Shown one piece after another: positions 1 to 9,528 of a stretch of DNA of 55,032 nucleotides. The stretch comes from CAZZDK01 sp964652235. Lineage in GTDB: Bacteria; Pseudomonadota; Alphaproteobacteria; UBA9219. Under the pieces are notes generated by a model. It made no database searches and was not told the origin of the DNA. It worked only from the letters and a program-made list of their open reading frames with translations. The stretch spans positions 1 through 55,032 of the forward strand of contig CAZZDK010000016.1 in NCBI GenBank assembly GCA_964652235.1, read 5' to 3'. A program made the position numbers and the translations under genes. Each line of letters opens with the position of its first letter. Position 1 is the stretch's first letter.

Positions 1-1
1 A

Positions 2-1645
2 GATCAAGAGGAGGAAGAAGAGGAAGACGAAGAAGAAGAGGAAACCCACAAACTCCGGGTCTTCATCAAAAGCCGTTCCTCCCTTGTGCAGCGTCCGGCA
101 GCCTCCGCGCGGCAGGCCAAACTGGCCCTGCGCTCGCATGGCAACCACACGCTGCCGCCGATCGAGCTTTTGCAATGGCCGGGACCGAGCAAGCAAAATC
201 AAGCGGGGCTTTCCGCCGACGCTTTGGAGAAAAACGCCAAGCTTCTGGAGTCCGTCCTGTCCGATTTCGGGGTCTATGGCCGGATCACCAAGGTCAGCCC
301 CGGTCCCGTCGTGACGCTTTACGAGCTGGAGCCGTCGCCCGGCACGCGCTCAAGCCGCGTTATTTCTCTGGCCGACGACATCGCGCGGAACATGAGCGCG
401 GTTTCCGTCCGCGTGGCCACGGTCCAGGGGCGAAACGCCATCGGGATCGAGCTGCCCAACAGGCAGCGCGAGATCGTCTATCTGCGCGAGCTTTTGTGCA
501 GCGACGCCTACACCGACCACAAGGCGCCTTTGCCCATCATTCTGGGGAAGGACATCGCGGGCGAGCCGGTCATCGCGGATCTGGTCCGTATGCCGCACCT
601 CCTGATCGCGGGCACGACCGGTTCGGGCAAATCGGTGGCGATCAACACGATGATCCTGTCGCTCCTTTACCGCCTGCCGCCGGAAAAGTGCCGTTTCATC
701 ATGGTCGATCCCAAAATGCTGGAGCTTTCGGCCTATGACGGGATTCCCCATCTGCTCGCGCCCGTCGTGACGGAGCCGAAAAAGGCCATCGTCGCCCTTC
801 GCTGGACCGTGCGCGAGATGGAAGAGCGTTATCGCGCCATGTCCAAGCTCGGCGTGCGGAACATCGAGGGCTATAACATCCGCCTCGTCGAAGCCGCGAA
901 AAACGAAGAAAACCTGACCCGCACCGTCCAGACGGGTTTCGACCGCGAGACAGGCAAGCCGATCTACGAAGAACAGCCGCTCGATCTGACCCCCCTGCCC
1001 TATATCGTCGTGATCGTGGACGAAATGGCCGATCTGATGATCGTCGCGGGCAAGGAGATTGAGGCGGCGGTGCAGCGCCTGGCCCAGATGGCGCGCGCGG
1101 CGGGCATCCACCTCATCATGGCCACGCAAAGGCCGTCGGTGGACGTCATCACGGGAACGATCAAGGCGAACTTTCCCAATCGTATCAGTTTCCAGGTCAC
1201 CTCCAAGATAGACAGCCGGACTATTTTGAACGAACAGGGCGCCGAGCAGCTTTTAGGCCAGGGTGATATGCTCTATATGGCGGGCGGCGGTCGCGTGACG
1301 CGCGTGCACGGTCCTTTTGTCCGCGACGACGAGGTTGAGGCCATCGTGAAATTCCTCAAGTCGCAGGGCGAGCCCGAATACCTCGAAGAGGTCACGGAAG
1401 AGGAAGAGGAAACGGCCGAAAACGGCGGCTTCGGCGCCAACAGCGGCGACGATCTTTACGACAAGGCCGTTGATCTCGTCCTGCGGGAGCGCAAGGCTTC
1501 CATCAGCTTCGTTCAACGTCACCTGTCGATCGGCTATAACCGCGCCGCGACGCTGATCGAGCGCATGGAGCGCGAAGGCGTCATCGGCGAGGCCAACCAT
1601 GTCGGCAAGCGCGAGGTCCTTGGCCGCGATCCGGGAGAGAGGTGA
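2..1645 (+). CDS. ftsK: DNA translocase FtsK, C-terminal part (5' end outside window)
   Basis: This is the motor part of the septum-anchored translocase that pumps chromosome ends and directs dimer resolution at division. The frame is open from base 2, so the start and the N-terminal membrane domain lie upstream. The first visible residues are a run of Glu/Asp, the acidic linker. Then come the alpha domain (from about codon 60), the RecA-like beta domain with Walker A GTTGSGKS (near base 615) and Walker B VVIVDEMADL (near base 1008), and the C-terminal winged-helix gamma domain (about 1450-1620), which reads the KOPS orienting sequences in known FtsK proteins. The SpoIIIE/FtsK family assignment is secure. 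FtsK and SpoIIIE cannot be told apart here, but FtsK is the proteobacterial form. Confidence 0.97.
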   Translation, partial: DQEEEEEEDEEEEETHKLRVFIKSRSSLVQRPAASARQAKLALRSHGNHTLPPIELLQWPGPSKQNQAGLSADALEKNAKLLESVLSDFGVYGRITKVSPGPVVTLYELEPSPGTRSSRVISLADDIARNMSAVSVRVATVQGRNAIGIELPNRQREIVYLRELLCSDAYTDHKAPLPIILGKDIAGEPVIADLVRMPHLLIAGTTGSGKSVAINTMILSLLYRLPPEKCRFIMVDPKMLELSAYDGIPHLLAPVVTEPKKAIVALRWTVREMEERYRAMSKLGVRNIEGYNIRLVEAAKNEENLTRTVQTGFDRETGKPIYEEQPLDLTPLPYIVVIVDEMADLMIVAGKEIEAAVQRLAQMARAAGIHLIMATQRPSVDVITGTIKANFPNRISFQVTSKIDSRTILNEQGAEQLLGQGDMLYMAGGGRVTRVHGPFVRDDEVEAIVKFLKSQGEPEYLEEVTEEEEETAENGGFGANSGDDLYDKAVDLVLRERKASISFVQRHLSIGYNRAATLIERMEREGVIGEANHVGKREVLGRDPGER

Positions 1646-1720
1646 GACGGGATTGGATTCCAGCTGTCGGACGTCAGAGTTCTTTCCTTCTCCCGCCGGA
1701 TAGAGGAGCGTTAAACCAAC

Positions 1721-1734
1721 CTAATCTAGATTAG
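1721..1734. promoter_or_regulatory. Perfect 14-bp palindrome upstream of kdpA
   Basis: CTAATCTAGATTAG is a perfect palindrome in the 136-bp gap between ftsK and kdpA, 48 bp before the kdpA start. It is AT-rich in GC-rich surroundings, as expected of an operator. A run of CCTG/CCTA tetranucleotides follows at about 1746-1768. No clear sigma-70 promoter was found here. The role as an operator for the kdp operon is inference. Confidence 0.35.
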
Positions 1735-1781
1735 TTCCAGCCTTCCCTGCCTGCCTACCTACCTACCTGTCCTGCCAAGCC

Positions 1782-3485
1782 ATGTCCTTTCTCAACATTT
1801 CTCTTCCGGGATGGATTCAAATCGCCGCTTTTCTGGCCGTCTTGCTGGCGACCGTCAAGCCGATGGGCCTTTACATGGCCGCCGTCCTTGAGGGAACGCC
1901 CGTTTTCTTGGCTCGTCTTCTCCTCCCCGTGGAGAAGGGCATTTATAAACTGTGCGGGGTCGATCCGAACCAAGGAATGTCCTGGACGGCTTATGCCAAA
2001 AGCCTCCTTCTTTTCGTGTTCGCGGACGTCGCTCTTCTTTTCGCGATCCTGGTTTTGCAACCCTATCCCCACATCGCCCCGGACCTGGCCTTCAACGTGG
2101 CCGTCAGCTTTGTGACAAACACAGATTGGCAACCCTATGTTCCCGAGACGACTCTGACGGCCTTCAGCCAGATGGCCGGGCTTACAGTTCAGAATTTCCT
2201 TTCGGCGGCGATAGGGCTTTCGGTTTTTGCGGCCCTGACGCGCGGCTTTTTCTTCAGGGAAAGCGAAACCATCGGCAATTTCTGGGCCGATATGGTCCGC
2301 TCCATTCTCTATATCCTTCTGCCCCTGGCTTTTCTTTGCGCCGTTTTTCTTCTTTCCCAGGGCGCGGTGCAGAGTTTCGGCGAGGTGATTCCGTACAGAA
2401 CCCTCGAGGGCGACGAGGCCAGGGTTCTGGCGACCGGCCCCGTCGCTTCGATGATGGGGATCAAGGAAATAGGCACGAACGGCGGCGGCTATTACATGGC
2501 GTCCTCGTCCCACCCGTTTGAGAACCCGACGCCGCTCAGCAATTTTGTCCAAATGCTCGCCGTTTTTCTCATTCCCGCCGGATTGACGTTTTCCTTTGGC
2601 GCGATGGTGGGACAAAGAAGGCAGGGATGGGCTTTGCTCGCCACCATGTTGTGCGCTTTTCTGCCGCTTCTTCTCCTCGTTTGCCTGGCGGAGAATGCGG
2701 GCAACCCCTTATTGACGCAAATGGGAGTCAGTCCCGCCCTCGGCAACATGGAAGGCAAGGAGGTTCGTTTCGGCGCGACGGCTTCCTCCCTGTTTTTCGC
2801 GGCCAATGGCTCTTCCTCAAGCGGGTCGATGAACGCGGCTTTCGATTCCTTCATGCCCCTTTCGCTCTTCACGCCCCTGGTCCTTATGGAAATCGGCCAG
2901 GTGATTTTCGGCGGCGTAGGTTCCGGCCTGTACGGGCTTTTGGTTTATGTCCTCCTTTCCGTTTTCGTCGCGGCCCTGATGACGGGGCGCGCGCCGGAAT
3001 ATTTGGGGAAAAAGATCGGCGCGTTTGAAGTCGGGCTGGCCTCCTTCGGCTTTCTTTTGCCGACCCTTTTGACTCTCGGCGGGACGGCCCTGGCCATGAT
3101 GATCGAAGAAGCCGGCGCGGCGGCGCCCCATCCCCACGCGCAAGGATTCACCCAGATCCTCTACGCCTTCGCTTCGGCCAGCAACAACAACGGGGGAATC
3201 CTCGGCGGGCTCGCGGCGGACGCGCCCTTTTATAACGTGGCTCTCGGCCTTGCGATGTTTGTTTCCCGCTTTTCGGTCATCGTCTGCGTTCTTGGCATCG
3301 CGGGGGCGTTCGCGCAGAAGAACAAGACGGCCTCTTCCGTCAAGGTTCTCGACACGGCCTCGCCCCTTTTCATCCTTTTCACCGTCTCGATGATCGCGGT
3401 TCTTTCGGTTCCGGCCTTTCTGCCCTCTCTGGCGCTCGGCCCCATTGCCGAGCATATCCATCTTCTCTCGCTTCTTCCTTCCTGA
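1782..3485 (+). CDS. kdpA: K+-transporting ATPase subunit A (KdpA)
   Basis: KdpA is the K+-selective channel-like subunit of the KdpFABC pump in the inner membrane, used at very low external potassium. The 567-residue product is full length and almost wholly hydrophobic, with about ten membrane helices. It shows the filter-type P-loop sequences VTNTDWQPY, GTNGGGYY and SNNNGGILGG, characteristic of the KtrB/TrkH-like fold. It is the first gene of a kdpA-B-C-D run with short gaps or overlaps. No kdpF-like small gene was found ahead of it. The ribosome-binding site is weak; the ATG was chosen because the KdpA N-terminus aligns from there. Confidence 0.97.
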   Translation: MSFLNISLPGWIQIAAFLAVLLATVKPMGLYMAAVLEGTPVFLARLLLPVEKGIYKLCGVDPNQGMSWTAYAKSLLLFVFADVALLFAILVLQPYPHIAPDLAFNVAVSFVTNTDWQPYVPETTLTAFSQMAGLTVQNFLSAAIGLSVFAALTRGFFFRESETIGNFWADMVRSILYILLPLAFLCAVFLLSQGAVQSFGEVIPYRTLEGDEARVLATGPVASMMGIKEIGTNGGGYYMASSSHPFENPTPLSNFVQMLAVFLIPAGLTFSFGAMVGQRRQGWALLATMLCAFLPLLLLVCLAENAGNPLLTQMGVSPALGNMEGKEVRFGATASSLFFAANGSSSSGSMNAAFDSFMPLSLFTPLVLMEIGQVIFGGVGSGLYGLLVYVLLSVFVAALMTGRAPEYLGKKIGAFEVGLASFGFLLPTLLTLGGTALAMMIEEAGAAAPHPHAQGFTQILYAFASASNNNGGILGGLAADAPFYNVALGLAMFVSRFSVIVCVLGIAGAFAQKNKTASSVKVLDTASPLFILFTVSMIAVLSVPAFLPSLALGPIAEHIHLLSLLPS

Positions 3486-3493
3486 CCCCTTCC

Positions 3494-5578
3494 ATGGCGC
3501 GCCCTGCGAACCCTTTTTCCGCTTTTTCCTGGAACGGTCCTCTTGCCGAGGCCGCCAGATTGGCTTTTTTACGGCTCAATCCTGTCGCCCAGGCGCGCAA
3601 CCCTGTCATGTTCGCGGTTTATCTTTGCGCTCTTTTTATGACAGCGGACCTTTTGCTCTACGATAGGAAAGCGGGCATCGATCCGTTCGGATTCGTTCTT
3701 TCGGTGACGGCCATTCTCTGGTTCACCGTTCTTTTCGCCAATTTTGCCGAAGCCTACGCCGAAAAGATCGCCCAGAGCCAGACGCAGGTTTTAAGAGACA
3801 CGCGCCGCGACCTGATGGCCAAGCTTCTGACCCATTCCACCCCCAACAACAAGAGGTGGAAGCAGATACCGGCGCGGCATCTGGAGCCGGGCGACGTCAT
3901 CCTTGTCGAGGCTGGCGATTTTCTGCCCGCCGACGGCACCGTCATCGACGGAATCGCCACGGTTGACGAAAGCGCCATAACGGGCGAAAGCGCGCCCGTT
4001 ATTCGCGAGGCCAGCGGCGAAAGGGACGCCGTTATCAGCGGCACGCGCGTTTTGTCAGACTGGATCGTGGTCAAGGTCTCCTCCACGCACGGCAGCGGCT
4101 ATATCGACAAGATGCTGGCCATGGTCGAGGGCGCGCGCAGGCCGAAAACGCCAACGGAGCTCGCCCTTAACATTTTCCTGATCGCCTCGACCCTTGTCAT
4201 GATCGCGGCTTGCGTCACGCTTCTGCCGTTTTCTCTTTTCTCGACGCAAAGGACGGGGGAAGGAAACCCGGTGACGCTGGCCGGAATCTTCACCCTGTTC
4301 GTCTGTCTTGCGCCGACGACCATCGGCGGCTTGCTTTCGCCGATCGGCATTTCGGGTATGCGCCGTCTGCTCGACGCGCGGGTTCTTGCCATTTCCGGCC
4401 ACGCGGTCGAAGCGGCGGGCGACGTGGATATTCTTCTTTTCGACAAGACGGGGACCATCACCTATGGCAACCGGCAGGCCGTCGCGTTCTTTCCGGCGGC
4501 GAACGTTTCGCCCCAGGAAATGGCCGACGCCGCGTTTCTCTCCTCCTGCGCCGACCATACGCCCGAAGGGCAAAGCATCACCGAACTGGCCTACAGGCTT
4601 TTGAACGCGCGCCCTCCCTTCCCCGCGACGGATTTCACCTTTATCCCCTTCAGCGCAGAGACGCGGGCCAGCGGAATCACGCTGGGAGACGACCGCGCCA
4701 TCTTAAAGGGAGCGCCGGATGTCGTAGAGGCCTATGTCAGCAAACTCGGCGGTCACGTGCCGCCGGACGTCTCGCTGAACGTAGGCATGATCGCCCGGCG
4801 CGGCGGGACGCCTCTTCTTGTGGCCGACGGCGCGCGCGTGCTGGGGGCCATTCACCTGAAGGATGTCGTCAAGGCGGGGATCAAGGAGCGACTGGCCCTC
4901 CTGCGGCGCATAGGCGTGCAAAGCGTGATGATAACGGGCGACAATCCGATTACCGCCGCCGCAATCGCTTCCGAGGCGGGCGTGGACGACTTTATCGCGC
5001 AGGCGACGCCTGAAGCGAAGCTGAACTTCATCCGTTCCATGCGCGAGGACGGTCATCTTGTCGCCATGATAGGAGACGGGACGAACGACGCGCCCGCTCT
5101 GGCGCAAGCGGACGTCGGGGTCGTGATGAACAGCGGCACCCAGGCGGCGAAAGAGGCCGGAAACATGGTCGATCTCGATTCCTCTCCCGCCAAGCTGGCG
5201 GACATCGTGCAGATAGGCCGCCAGATAGCCACGACGCGCGGCGCTTTGACGACGTTCAGTCTGGCAAGCGATTTCTCTAAATATCTGGCGATCGTCTCCG
5301 CCGTTTTGTTCCGGACCGCGCCCTCTTTGGATCGATTTAACTTTCTGCATCTCTCCACGCCCCACAACGCGATGATTTCGGCCCTGATTTTCAACGCGTT
5401 GCTGATCGTCGCGCTTATTCCACTCGCGTTGCGCGGAGTCCCCGTCATGGCCCGAAGTCCGGCCTCTATTCTTCGCTATAACGTCCTGATCTACGGCGCG
5501 GGCGGTTTTTGCGTTTCCCTCGCCGGTCTGAAGGCGATAGATTTCCTGCTGGTCCTTTTCGAAAGGAGCCTGGCATGA
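3494..5578 (+). CDS. kdpB: K+-transporting ATPase subunit B (KdpB)
   Basis: KdpB is the P-type ATPase subunit that hydrolyses ATP to drive K+ uptake through KdpA. At 694 residues it has the family length. It contains the actuator motif TGES at about residue 163, the phosphorylation motif DKTGT with Asp317, and the hinge motif GDGTNDAP at about residue 527. Membrane helices lie in the usual places, two near the N-terminus, two before the phosphorylation site and three at the C-terminus. It starts 8 bp after kdpA stops, and its stop codon overlaps the kdpC start, so the three are probably translationally coupled. Confidence 0.98.
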   Translation: MARPANPFSAFSWNGPLAEAARLAFLRLNPVAQARNPVMFAVYLCALFMTADLLLYDRKAGIDPFGFVLSVTAILWFTVLFANFAEAYAEKIAQSQTQVLRDTRRDLMAKLLTHSTPNNKRWKQIPARHLEPGDVILVEAGDFLPADGTVIDGIATVDESAITGESAPVIREASGERDAVISGTRVLSDWIVVKVSSTHGSGYIDKMLAMVEGARRPKTPTELALNIFLIASTLVMIAACVTLLPFSLFSTQRTGEGNPVTLAGIFTLFVCLAPTTIGGLLSPIGISGMRRLLDARVLAISGHAVEAAGDVDILLFDKTGTITYGNRQAVAFFPAANVSPQEMADAAFLSSCADHTPEGQSITELAYRLLNARPPFPATDFTFIPFSAETRASGITLGDDRAILKGAPDVVEAYVSKLGGHVPPDVSLNVGMIARRGGTPLLVADGARVLGAIHLKDVVKAGIKERLALLRRIGVQSVMITGDNPITAAAIASEAGVDDFIAQATPEAKLNFIRSMREDGHLVAMIGDGTNDAPALAQADVGVVMNSGTQAAKEAGNMVDLDSSPAKLADIVQIGRQIATTRGALTTFSLASDFSKYLAIVSAVLFRTAPSLDRFNFLHLSTPHNAMISALIFNALLIVALIPLALRGVPVMARSPASILRYNVLIYGAGGFCVSLAGLKAIDFLLVLFERSLA

Positions 5579-6162
5579 AAAAAGAACTGCGCGCGTGCTT
5601 GTTCTTTTTGGCGGTCATGACCTTTCTGCTCGGCCTGGCCTATCCTTCCGCCGTCTGGGCGGTCGGCAAAGTCTTTTTCCCGGAAGAGGCCGAGGGCAGC
5701 CTGGTTTTTCGGGACGGCAAATTGATCGGCTCAACGCTTGTGGGACAGCCGTTCAAGGGGCGGGGTCTGTTTCATTCCCGACCGTCGGAAACGCCCCTTT
5801 ATCCCTATAATTTCATGGCATCCGGGAGCGCGAACTTAAATCCGACGAATCCGAAGCTGTTGACGAGGATTAGGAACCTGGTCCGGGAGGCGCAGGCGGA
5901 AAACGGCTCCGACCTTCCGGTTCCGGCGGATCTCGTGACGGCCTCGTGCAGCGGCCTCGATCCCCACATTTCGCCAGAGTCAGCCTTTTATCAGATTAAA
6001 AGGGTCGCCGCCGAACGCGGATTTTCCCCGGAAACGCTACGAACGCTCGTTCTTCAATTTGTCGAACCGCGCACCCTTGGCTTTCTCGGCGAACCGCGCG
6101 TCAACGTCCTTCGGCTTAATATGGCGCTCGACCTTCTTTCGAAGAAAAGGGGCGCGCGATGA
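5575..6162 (+). CDS. kdpC: K+-transporting ATPase subunit C (KdpC)
   Basis: KdpC is the single-span accessory subunit that stabilises the Kdp complex and raises its ATP affinity. The 195-residue protein has one N-terminal membrane helix (residues about 8-28) and a periplasmic domain containing the conserved FHSRPS stretch, the SGSANLNPTNP stretch and the SGLDPHISPESA stretch. The start at 5575 was chosen because it forms an ATGA overlap with the kdpB stop and has GAAAGGAG just upstream; an in-frame start further upstream would lie inside kdpB. Its own stop overlaps the kdpD start in the same way. Confidence 0.96.
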   Translation: MKKELRACLFFLAVMTFLLGLAYPSAVWAVGKVFFPEEAEGSLVFRDGKLIGSTLVGQPFKGRGLFHSRPSETPLYPYNFMASGSANLNPTNPKLLTRIRNLVREAQAENGSDLPVPADLVTASCSGLDPHISPESAFYQIKRVAAERGFSPETLRTLVLQFVEPRTLGFLGEPRVNVLRLNMALDLLSKKRGAR

Positions 6163-8816
6163 ACAAAGATGACGCGCGTCGCCCCGACCCGGATGAAATT
6201 CTAAGCCGGATCCGCGCCGAAAGCGCAAAGGATAGGCGCGGCAAACTGAAAATATTTTTTGGCAGCAGCGCGGGCGTCGGCAAGACCTATGCGATGCTGA
6301 GCGCCGCCCGCGAGCAGCTTGAAAAGGGACGGGACGTTCTTGTCGGAATCGTGGAAACGCACGGCAGGCCGGAAACGGAAAGGCTTCTTGAGGGGCTGCG
6401 GATTCTTCCTCCCCTGGAGATTTCCTATCGCGGCATCACGCTCCGAGAACTCGATCTCGAGGCGGCCCTCACCCGCAGGCCGAACATTCTGCTCGTGGAC
6501 GAGCTGGCGCACACCAACGCGCCCGGCTGCCGCCATCCGAAGCGCTGGAACGATGTGGTGGAGCTTCTGGAGGCCGGAATCGACGTCTATACGACCCTCA
6601 ACGTCCAGCATATCGAAAGCCTAAGCGATCTCGTCACCGGATCGACGGGCGTGTGGATGAAAGAAACGGTCCCGGACCTTATTTTCGACATGGCCGAAGA
6701 TGTCGTGCTGGTGGACCTCGACGAAGACGACCTCATCAAGCGCCTGCACGAGGGCAAAGTCTATCTTGCGCCGGGCGCCAAGGCGCACGCGGCGGACAAC
6801 TTCTTTAAGAAAAGCAATCTATGCGCTTTGCGCGAGATGGCTTTACGCCGCGTCGCGGAACGGGTGGACGCCGAACGCGAGGCCACCGCACCGATGGGAG
6901 AAGAAAAACAATCCGTCCCCATCGCGGAAAAGATTCTTGTTTGCATTGCGCTGAACGAGCTTTCGGCCAGGCTTTTGCGGACGACCCGGCGCATGGCCGG
7001 GGCGCTGCGCGCGCCGTGGACGGCTTTGTTCGTGGACGACAGCGGCCTTTCCCGTTTGCCAGAGGATAAAGCGCGTTATCTCGAAAATCTTGAGAGAATG
7101 ATCGAGAACATGGGCGGAAAGGCGGCGGTGGTGCGGGGGCGCGACGTCGCGGACGAAGTTATCGCCTATGCCCAAAGGAACCATTTTTCGAAGATCGTCG
7201 TCGGCAAGAATTTCCGTTTCTCTCTCAAGAATCTTTTTTACGGCTTTGTCGTCGATAAAATCATCCGCCAAAGCGGCGCCATCGACGTCTATATCGTGAC
7301 GAGTGACAGGGAAAAAGAGAGGGTCCGTTTTTCCTCCCCCTCTCTTCTCGGCGCTTTCAGGCCGCTTAACGCCCTTCTGGCGGCGCTGACGGCGGCGGCG
7401 CTGACCATTCCCGGTTTCGCTATGCCGGACGCTTTGTCCCAAACGGACCAGGCTCTCCTTTACCTGGCGGGAATCGTTCTCGTGGCGGAGCATTTCGGAT
7501 TCTTTCCCTCTCTCCTCTATGCGGTTTTGGCTTCTCTCTTCTTCAATCTTCTTTTCATCGAACCCGCTTTCTATCTTTCCGTCGATAAAAGGGACAGCCT
7601 CGTGACCTTCGCCATGATGATCGCGACGGGATTCTTCGTCGCCCGGCGATCATCGCTGCTTCGCGCGCGCGCGGAAAGCGCGCATGACCGGGAAAACAAA
7701 ACGCGCGCCCTTTACGCTCTGACGCGAAGCCTGGCCGCGGCGCGCGGACGTTTTCCGGTATCCGACGTCGTGGCCCAGTTCATCGACCAGACCTACGATC
7801 TCGACGCGACGGTCTGGATGACCAACAGCGAAGGCCATCCTTCCGTCGTTCTCGGCGAATTGCCGGAGACGACCTACTATAAGGATTTCGGCGCCCTGCA
7901 ATGGTGCCTTGAAAACGCGCAGAACGCGGGACGCGGCACTTCGACCATGCCGAGCGCGGACGGCTTTTATCTGCCGCTTCTTTCCGCCGAAGGCTCTTTG
8001 GGCGTGATGGGCCTGTTTCCTCGGCAAAAGGAACGGATTTTCACGAGCGAGGAAATATCCTCGTTCGAGACGCTGGCGAGCCTTCTGGCTTCGGCGCTTG
8101 AGCGGGTTCGGGCGGGAGAGATAGCGGCGCAGGTCATGATCGAGAAGGAAGGCGGCGGGATGCCAAAAATCGGGCAAGAGGCGCCCAGTCCTGTCGAGGC
8201 TTCTTTCGTTTCGTCTTTAAGAAAGCTGCACCTCGAAGGCGCCTCGTCCCTGAAAACCGAACCGGACGATAAAAAAGCGCCGGAATCCGTCTTGCAGGAC
8301 GCGAAGATGGCCCGAAACATCCTGGCGTTTTTTAACCGGGAACACGGAAATATCGGCGGCAACCGCCTGAACCGCCGTCCCGCTTCCGTCTTAGATCGGA
8401 TCGAAAGGGCCAAAGGAACGCTGGCCGCCTCCTTAAAGGGCCGACGGATCGAACTGGACGTTCCTTCCGACCTTCCGGACGTTCTGATCGACGTCTCTCT
8501 CGTCGAGCAGCTTTTGTCGGACATTCTGCTCCTCGCGCTTAAACGCTCGCCGCCGAAAGGGGACGTCGTTCTTCGGGCGCGAAGGGAAAAAAGCGATATT
8601 CTCGTCAGCGTCGCGGATAAGGGGCCGTTTCTTTCGGACCCCCAGATCGAATCCCTTTTCGAGGCTTTTTCCGCCGATCCTGGCGCAGGCGGCGTTCAGG
8701 AATCGCCGCCGCTTTCCGTTCCGGCGGGCATCGTCCGGCTTCACGGCGGCGAGATTAAAGCGCAAAGCCAAACGCCCCTTGGGCTTCAAATCTCCTTCAC
8801 GCTGCCGATCGCGTAA
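6159..8816 (+). CDS. kdpD: KdpD-family osmosensor with degenerate histidine-kinase domain
   Basis: KdpD normally senses K+ limitation and phosphorylates KdpE to switch on kdpFABC. The 885-residue protein has the whole family layout: N-terminal KdpD domain with Walker A AGVGKTY and VDELAHTNAPG, a universal-stress-like domain (about 255-380), four membrane helices (about 395-505) and a GAF-like region. The kinase half is eroded. Where the phospho-acceptor motif HDLRTP should be, the sequence reads SSLRKLHLEG (about 685-693), with Lys aligned to the catalytic His. The N-box asparagine is missing (DILLLALKRSP), the DxGxG box is DKGPF, and no GTGLGL-type lid is seen. No response regulator follows, since the next gene is convergent. 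It probably cannot act as a normal kinase. The start overlaps the kdpC stop. Confidence 0.93.
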   Translation: MNKDDARRPDPDEILSRIRAESAKDRRGKLKIFFGSSAGVGKTYAMLSAAREQLEKGRDVLVGIVETHGRPETERLLEGLRILPPLEISYRGITLRELDLEAALTRRPNILLVDELAHTNAPGCRHPKRWNDVVELLEAGIDVYTTLNVQHIESLSDLVTGSTGVWMKETVPDLIFDMAEDVVLVDLDEDDLIKRLHEGKVYLAPGAKAHAADNFFKKSNLCALREMALRRVAERVDAEREATAPMGEEKQSVPIAEKILVCIALNELSARLLRTTRRMAGALRAPWTALFVDDSGLSRLPEDKARYLENLERMIENMGGKAAVVRGRDVADEVIAYAQRNHFSKIVVGKNFRFSLKNLFYGFVVDKIIRQSGAIDVYIVTSDREKERVRFSSPSLLGAFRPLNALLAALTAAALTIPGFAMPDALSQTDQALLYLAGIVLVAEHFGFFPSLLYAVLASLFFNLLFIEPAFYLSVDKRDSLVTFAMMIATGFFVARRSSLLRARAESAHDRENKTRALYALTRSLAAARGRFPVSDVVAQFIDQTYDLDATVWMTNSEGHPSVVLGELPETTYYKDFGALQWCLENAQNAGRGTSTMPSADGFYLPLLSAEGSLGVMGLFPRQKERIFTSEEISSFETLASLLASALERVRAGEIAAQVMIEKEGGGMPKIGQEAPSPVEASFVSSLRKLHLEGASSLKTEPDDKKAPESVLQDAKMARNILAFFNREHGNIGGNRLNRRPASVLDRIERAKGTLAASLKGRRIELDVPSDLPDVLIDVSLVEQLLSDILLLALKRSPPKGDVVLRARREKSDILVSVADKGPFLSDPQIESLFEAFSADPGAGGVQESPPLSVPAGIVRLHGGEIKAQSQTPLGLQISFTLPIA

Positions 8817-8820
8817 CGTC

Positions 8821-9528
8821 TTAACCCAACCCCTTTTCCATATCTTCGGGATTGATGTCCGGCTGCTGCTCGTCGGTGTTAAAGCTCAAAATGGGAGCTT
8901 CGACTTCAGGCGCTTCAAGCGTTTCAAGAGCTGCCGGTCCGCCGGAAAGAGGCGCCGGCCCCGCTTCTTCGGCCTGTTTTTTCAATCCGGCCTTTTCCTC
9001 GCGCGCCACGCGCCGCGCCGCGCGCTTGAGCGCCGCGTCCAAATCCGCCTGCTTGCAAAGGCCGAGAAGGATGGGATTGCGCGGCTTGATGTTGGCGGCG
9101 TTCCAATGCGCCTTATCGCGCACCTTTGCGATGGTTTCTTTCGTCGTGCCTAAGAGCCGCGCGACTTGCGAATCCTGAAGTTCCGGATAGGTTTTGATCA
9201 GATAAGCGATGGCGTCCGGTTTGTCGGCGCGTTTGGAAACGGGGGTGTAGCGCGGCCCCTTCGTGCGCGCGGCGGGCTGGGGCAAGTCGCTGCGAACCAG
9301 CTTCAACTGCGCGCGAGGATCCTTTTCGCAGCGCTTGATTTCTTCCACCGTAAGCTGGCCGTTCATCGTGGGGTCGAGTCCCAGGATGCCGCCCGCGACT
9401 TCGCCGTCGGCGATGGCCTGGACCTCCAGCTTGTGAAGGCCGCAAAAATGACCGATCTGCTCGAAGGTCAAGGTGGTGTTCTCGACGAGCCAAACGGCGG
9501 TGGCTTTCGGCATCAAGGGCAGCGGCAT
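8821..9528 (-). CDS. trcR: DUF1013-family cell-cycle transcriptional regulator (TrcR-like)
   Basis: This 235-residue protein is recognised as the DUF1013 family, confined to Alphaproteobacteria and named after TrcR of Rhodobacter capsulatus. The first 60 residues (MPLPLMPKATAVWLVEN onward) and the central segment SQVARLLGTTKETIAKVR look like two helix-turn-helix units. The C-terminal third is a charged helix followed by an acidic tail. The ATG is preceded by AGGAGA at good spacing. It converges on kdpD, leaving only 4 bp between the stops. The family name is secure; targets are not visible from sequence. Confidence 0.88.
   Translation of the reverse strand: MPLPLMPKATAVWLVENTTLTFEQIGHFCGLHKLEVQAIADGEVAGGILGLDPTMNGQLTVEEIKRCEKDPRAQLKLVRSDLPQPAARTKGPRYTPVSKRADKPDAIAYLIKTYPELQDSQVARLLGTTKETIAKVRDKAHWNAANIKPRNPILLGLCKQADLDAALKRAARRVAREEKAGLKKQAEEAGPAPLSGGPAALETLEAPEVEAPILSFNTDEQQPDINPEDMEKGLG

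Noticed and set aside
2..46. GAAGAAGAG-type simple repeat at the window start
   Set aside because: It is in frame with ftsK and encodes the acidic linker expected there, so it is not a separate repeat element.
1746..1768. CCTG/CCTA tetranucleotide run before kdpA
   Set aside because: Too short and imperfect to claim phase variation; noted only with the palindrome entry.
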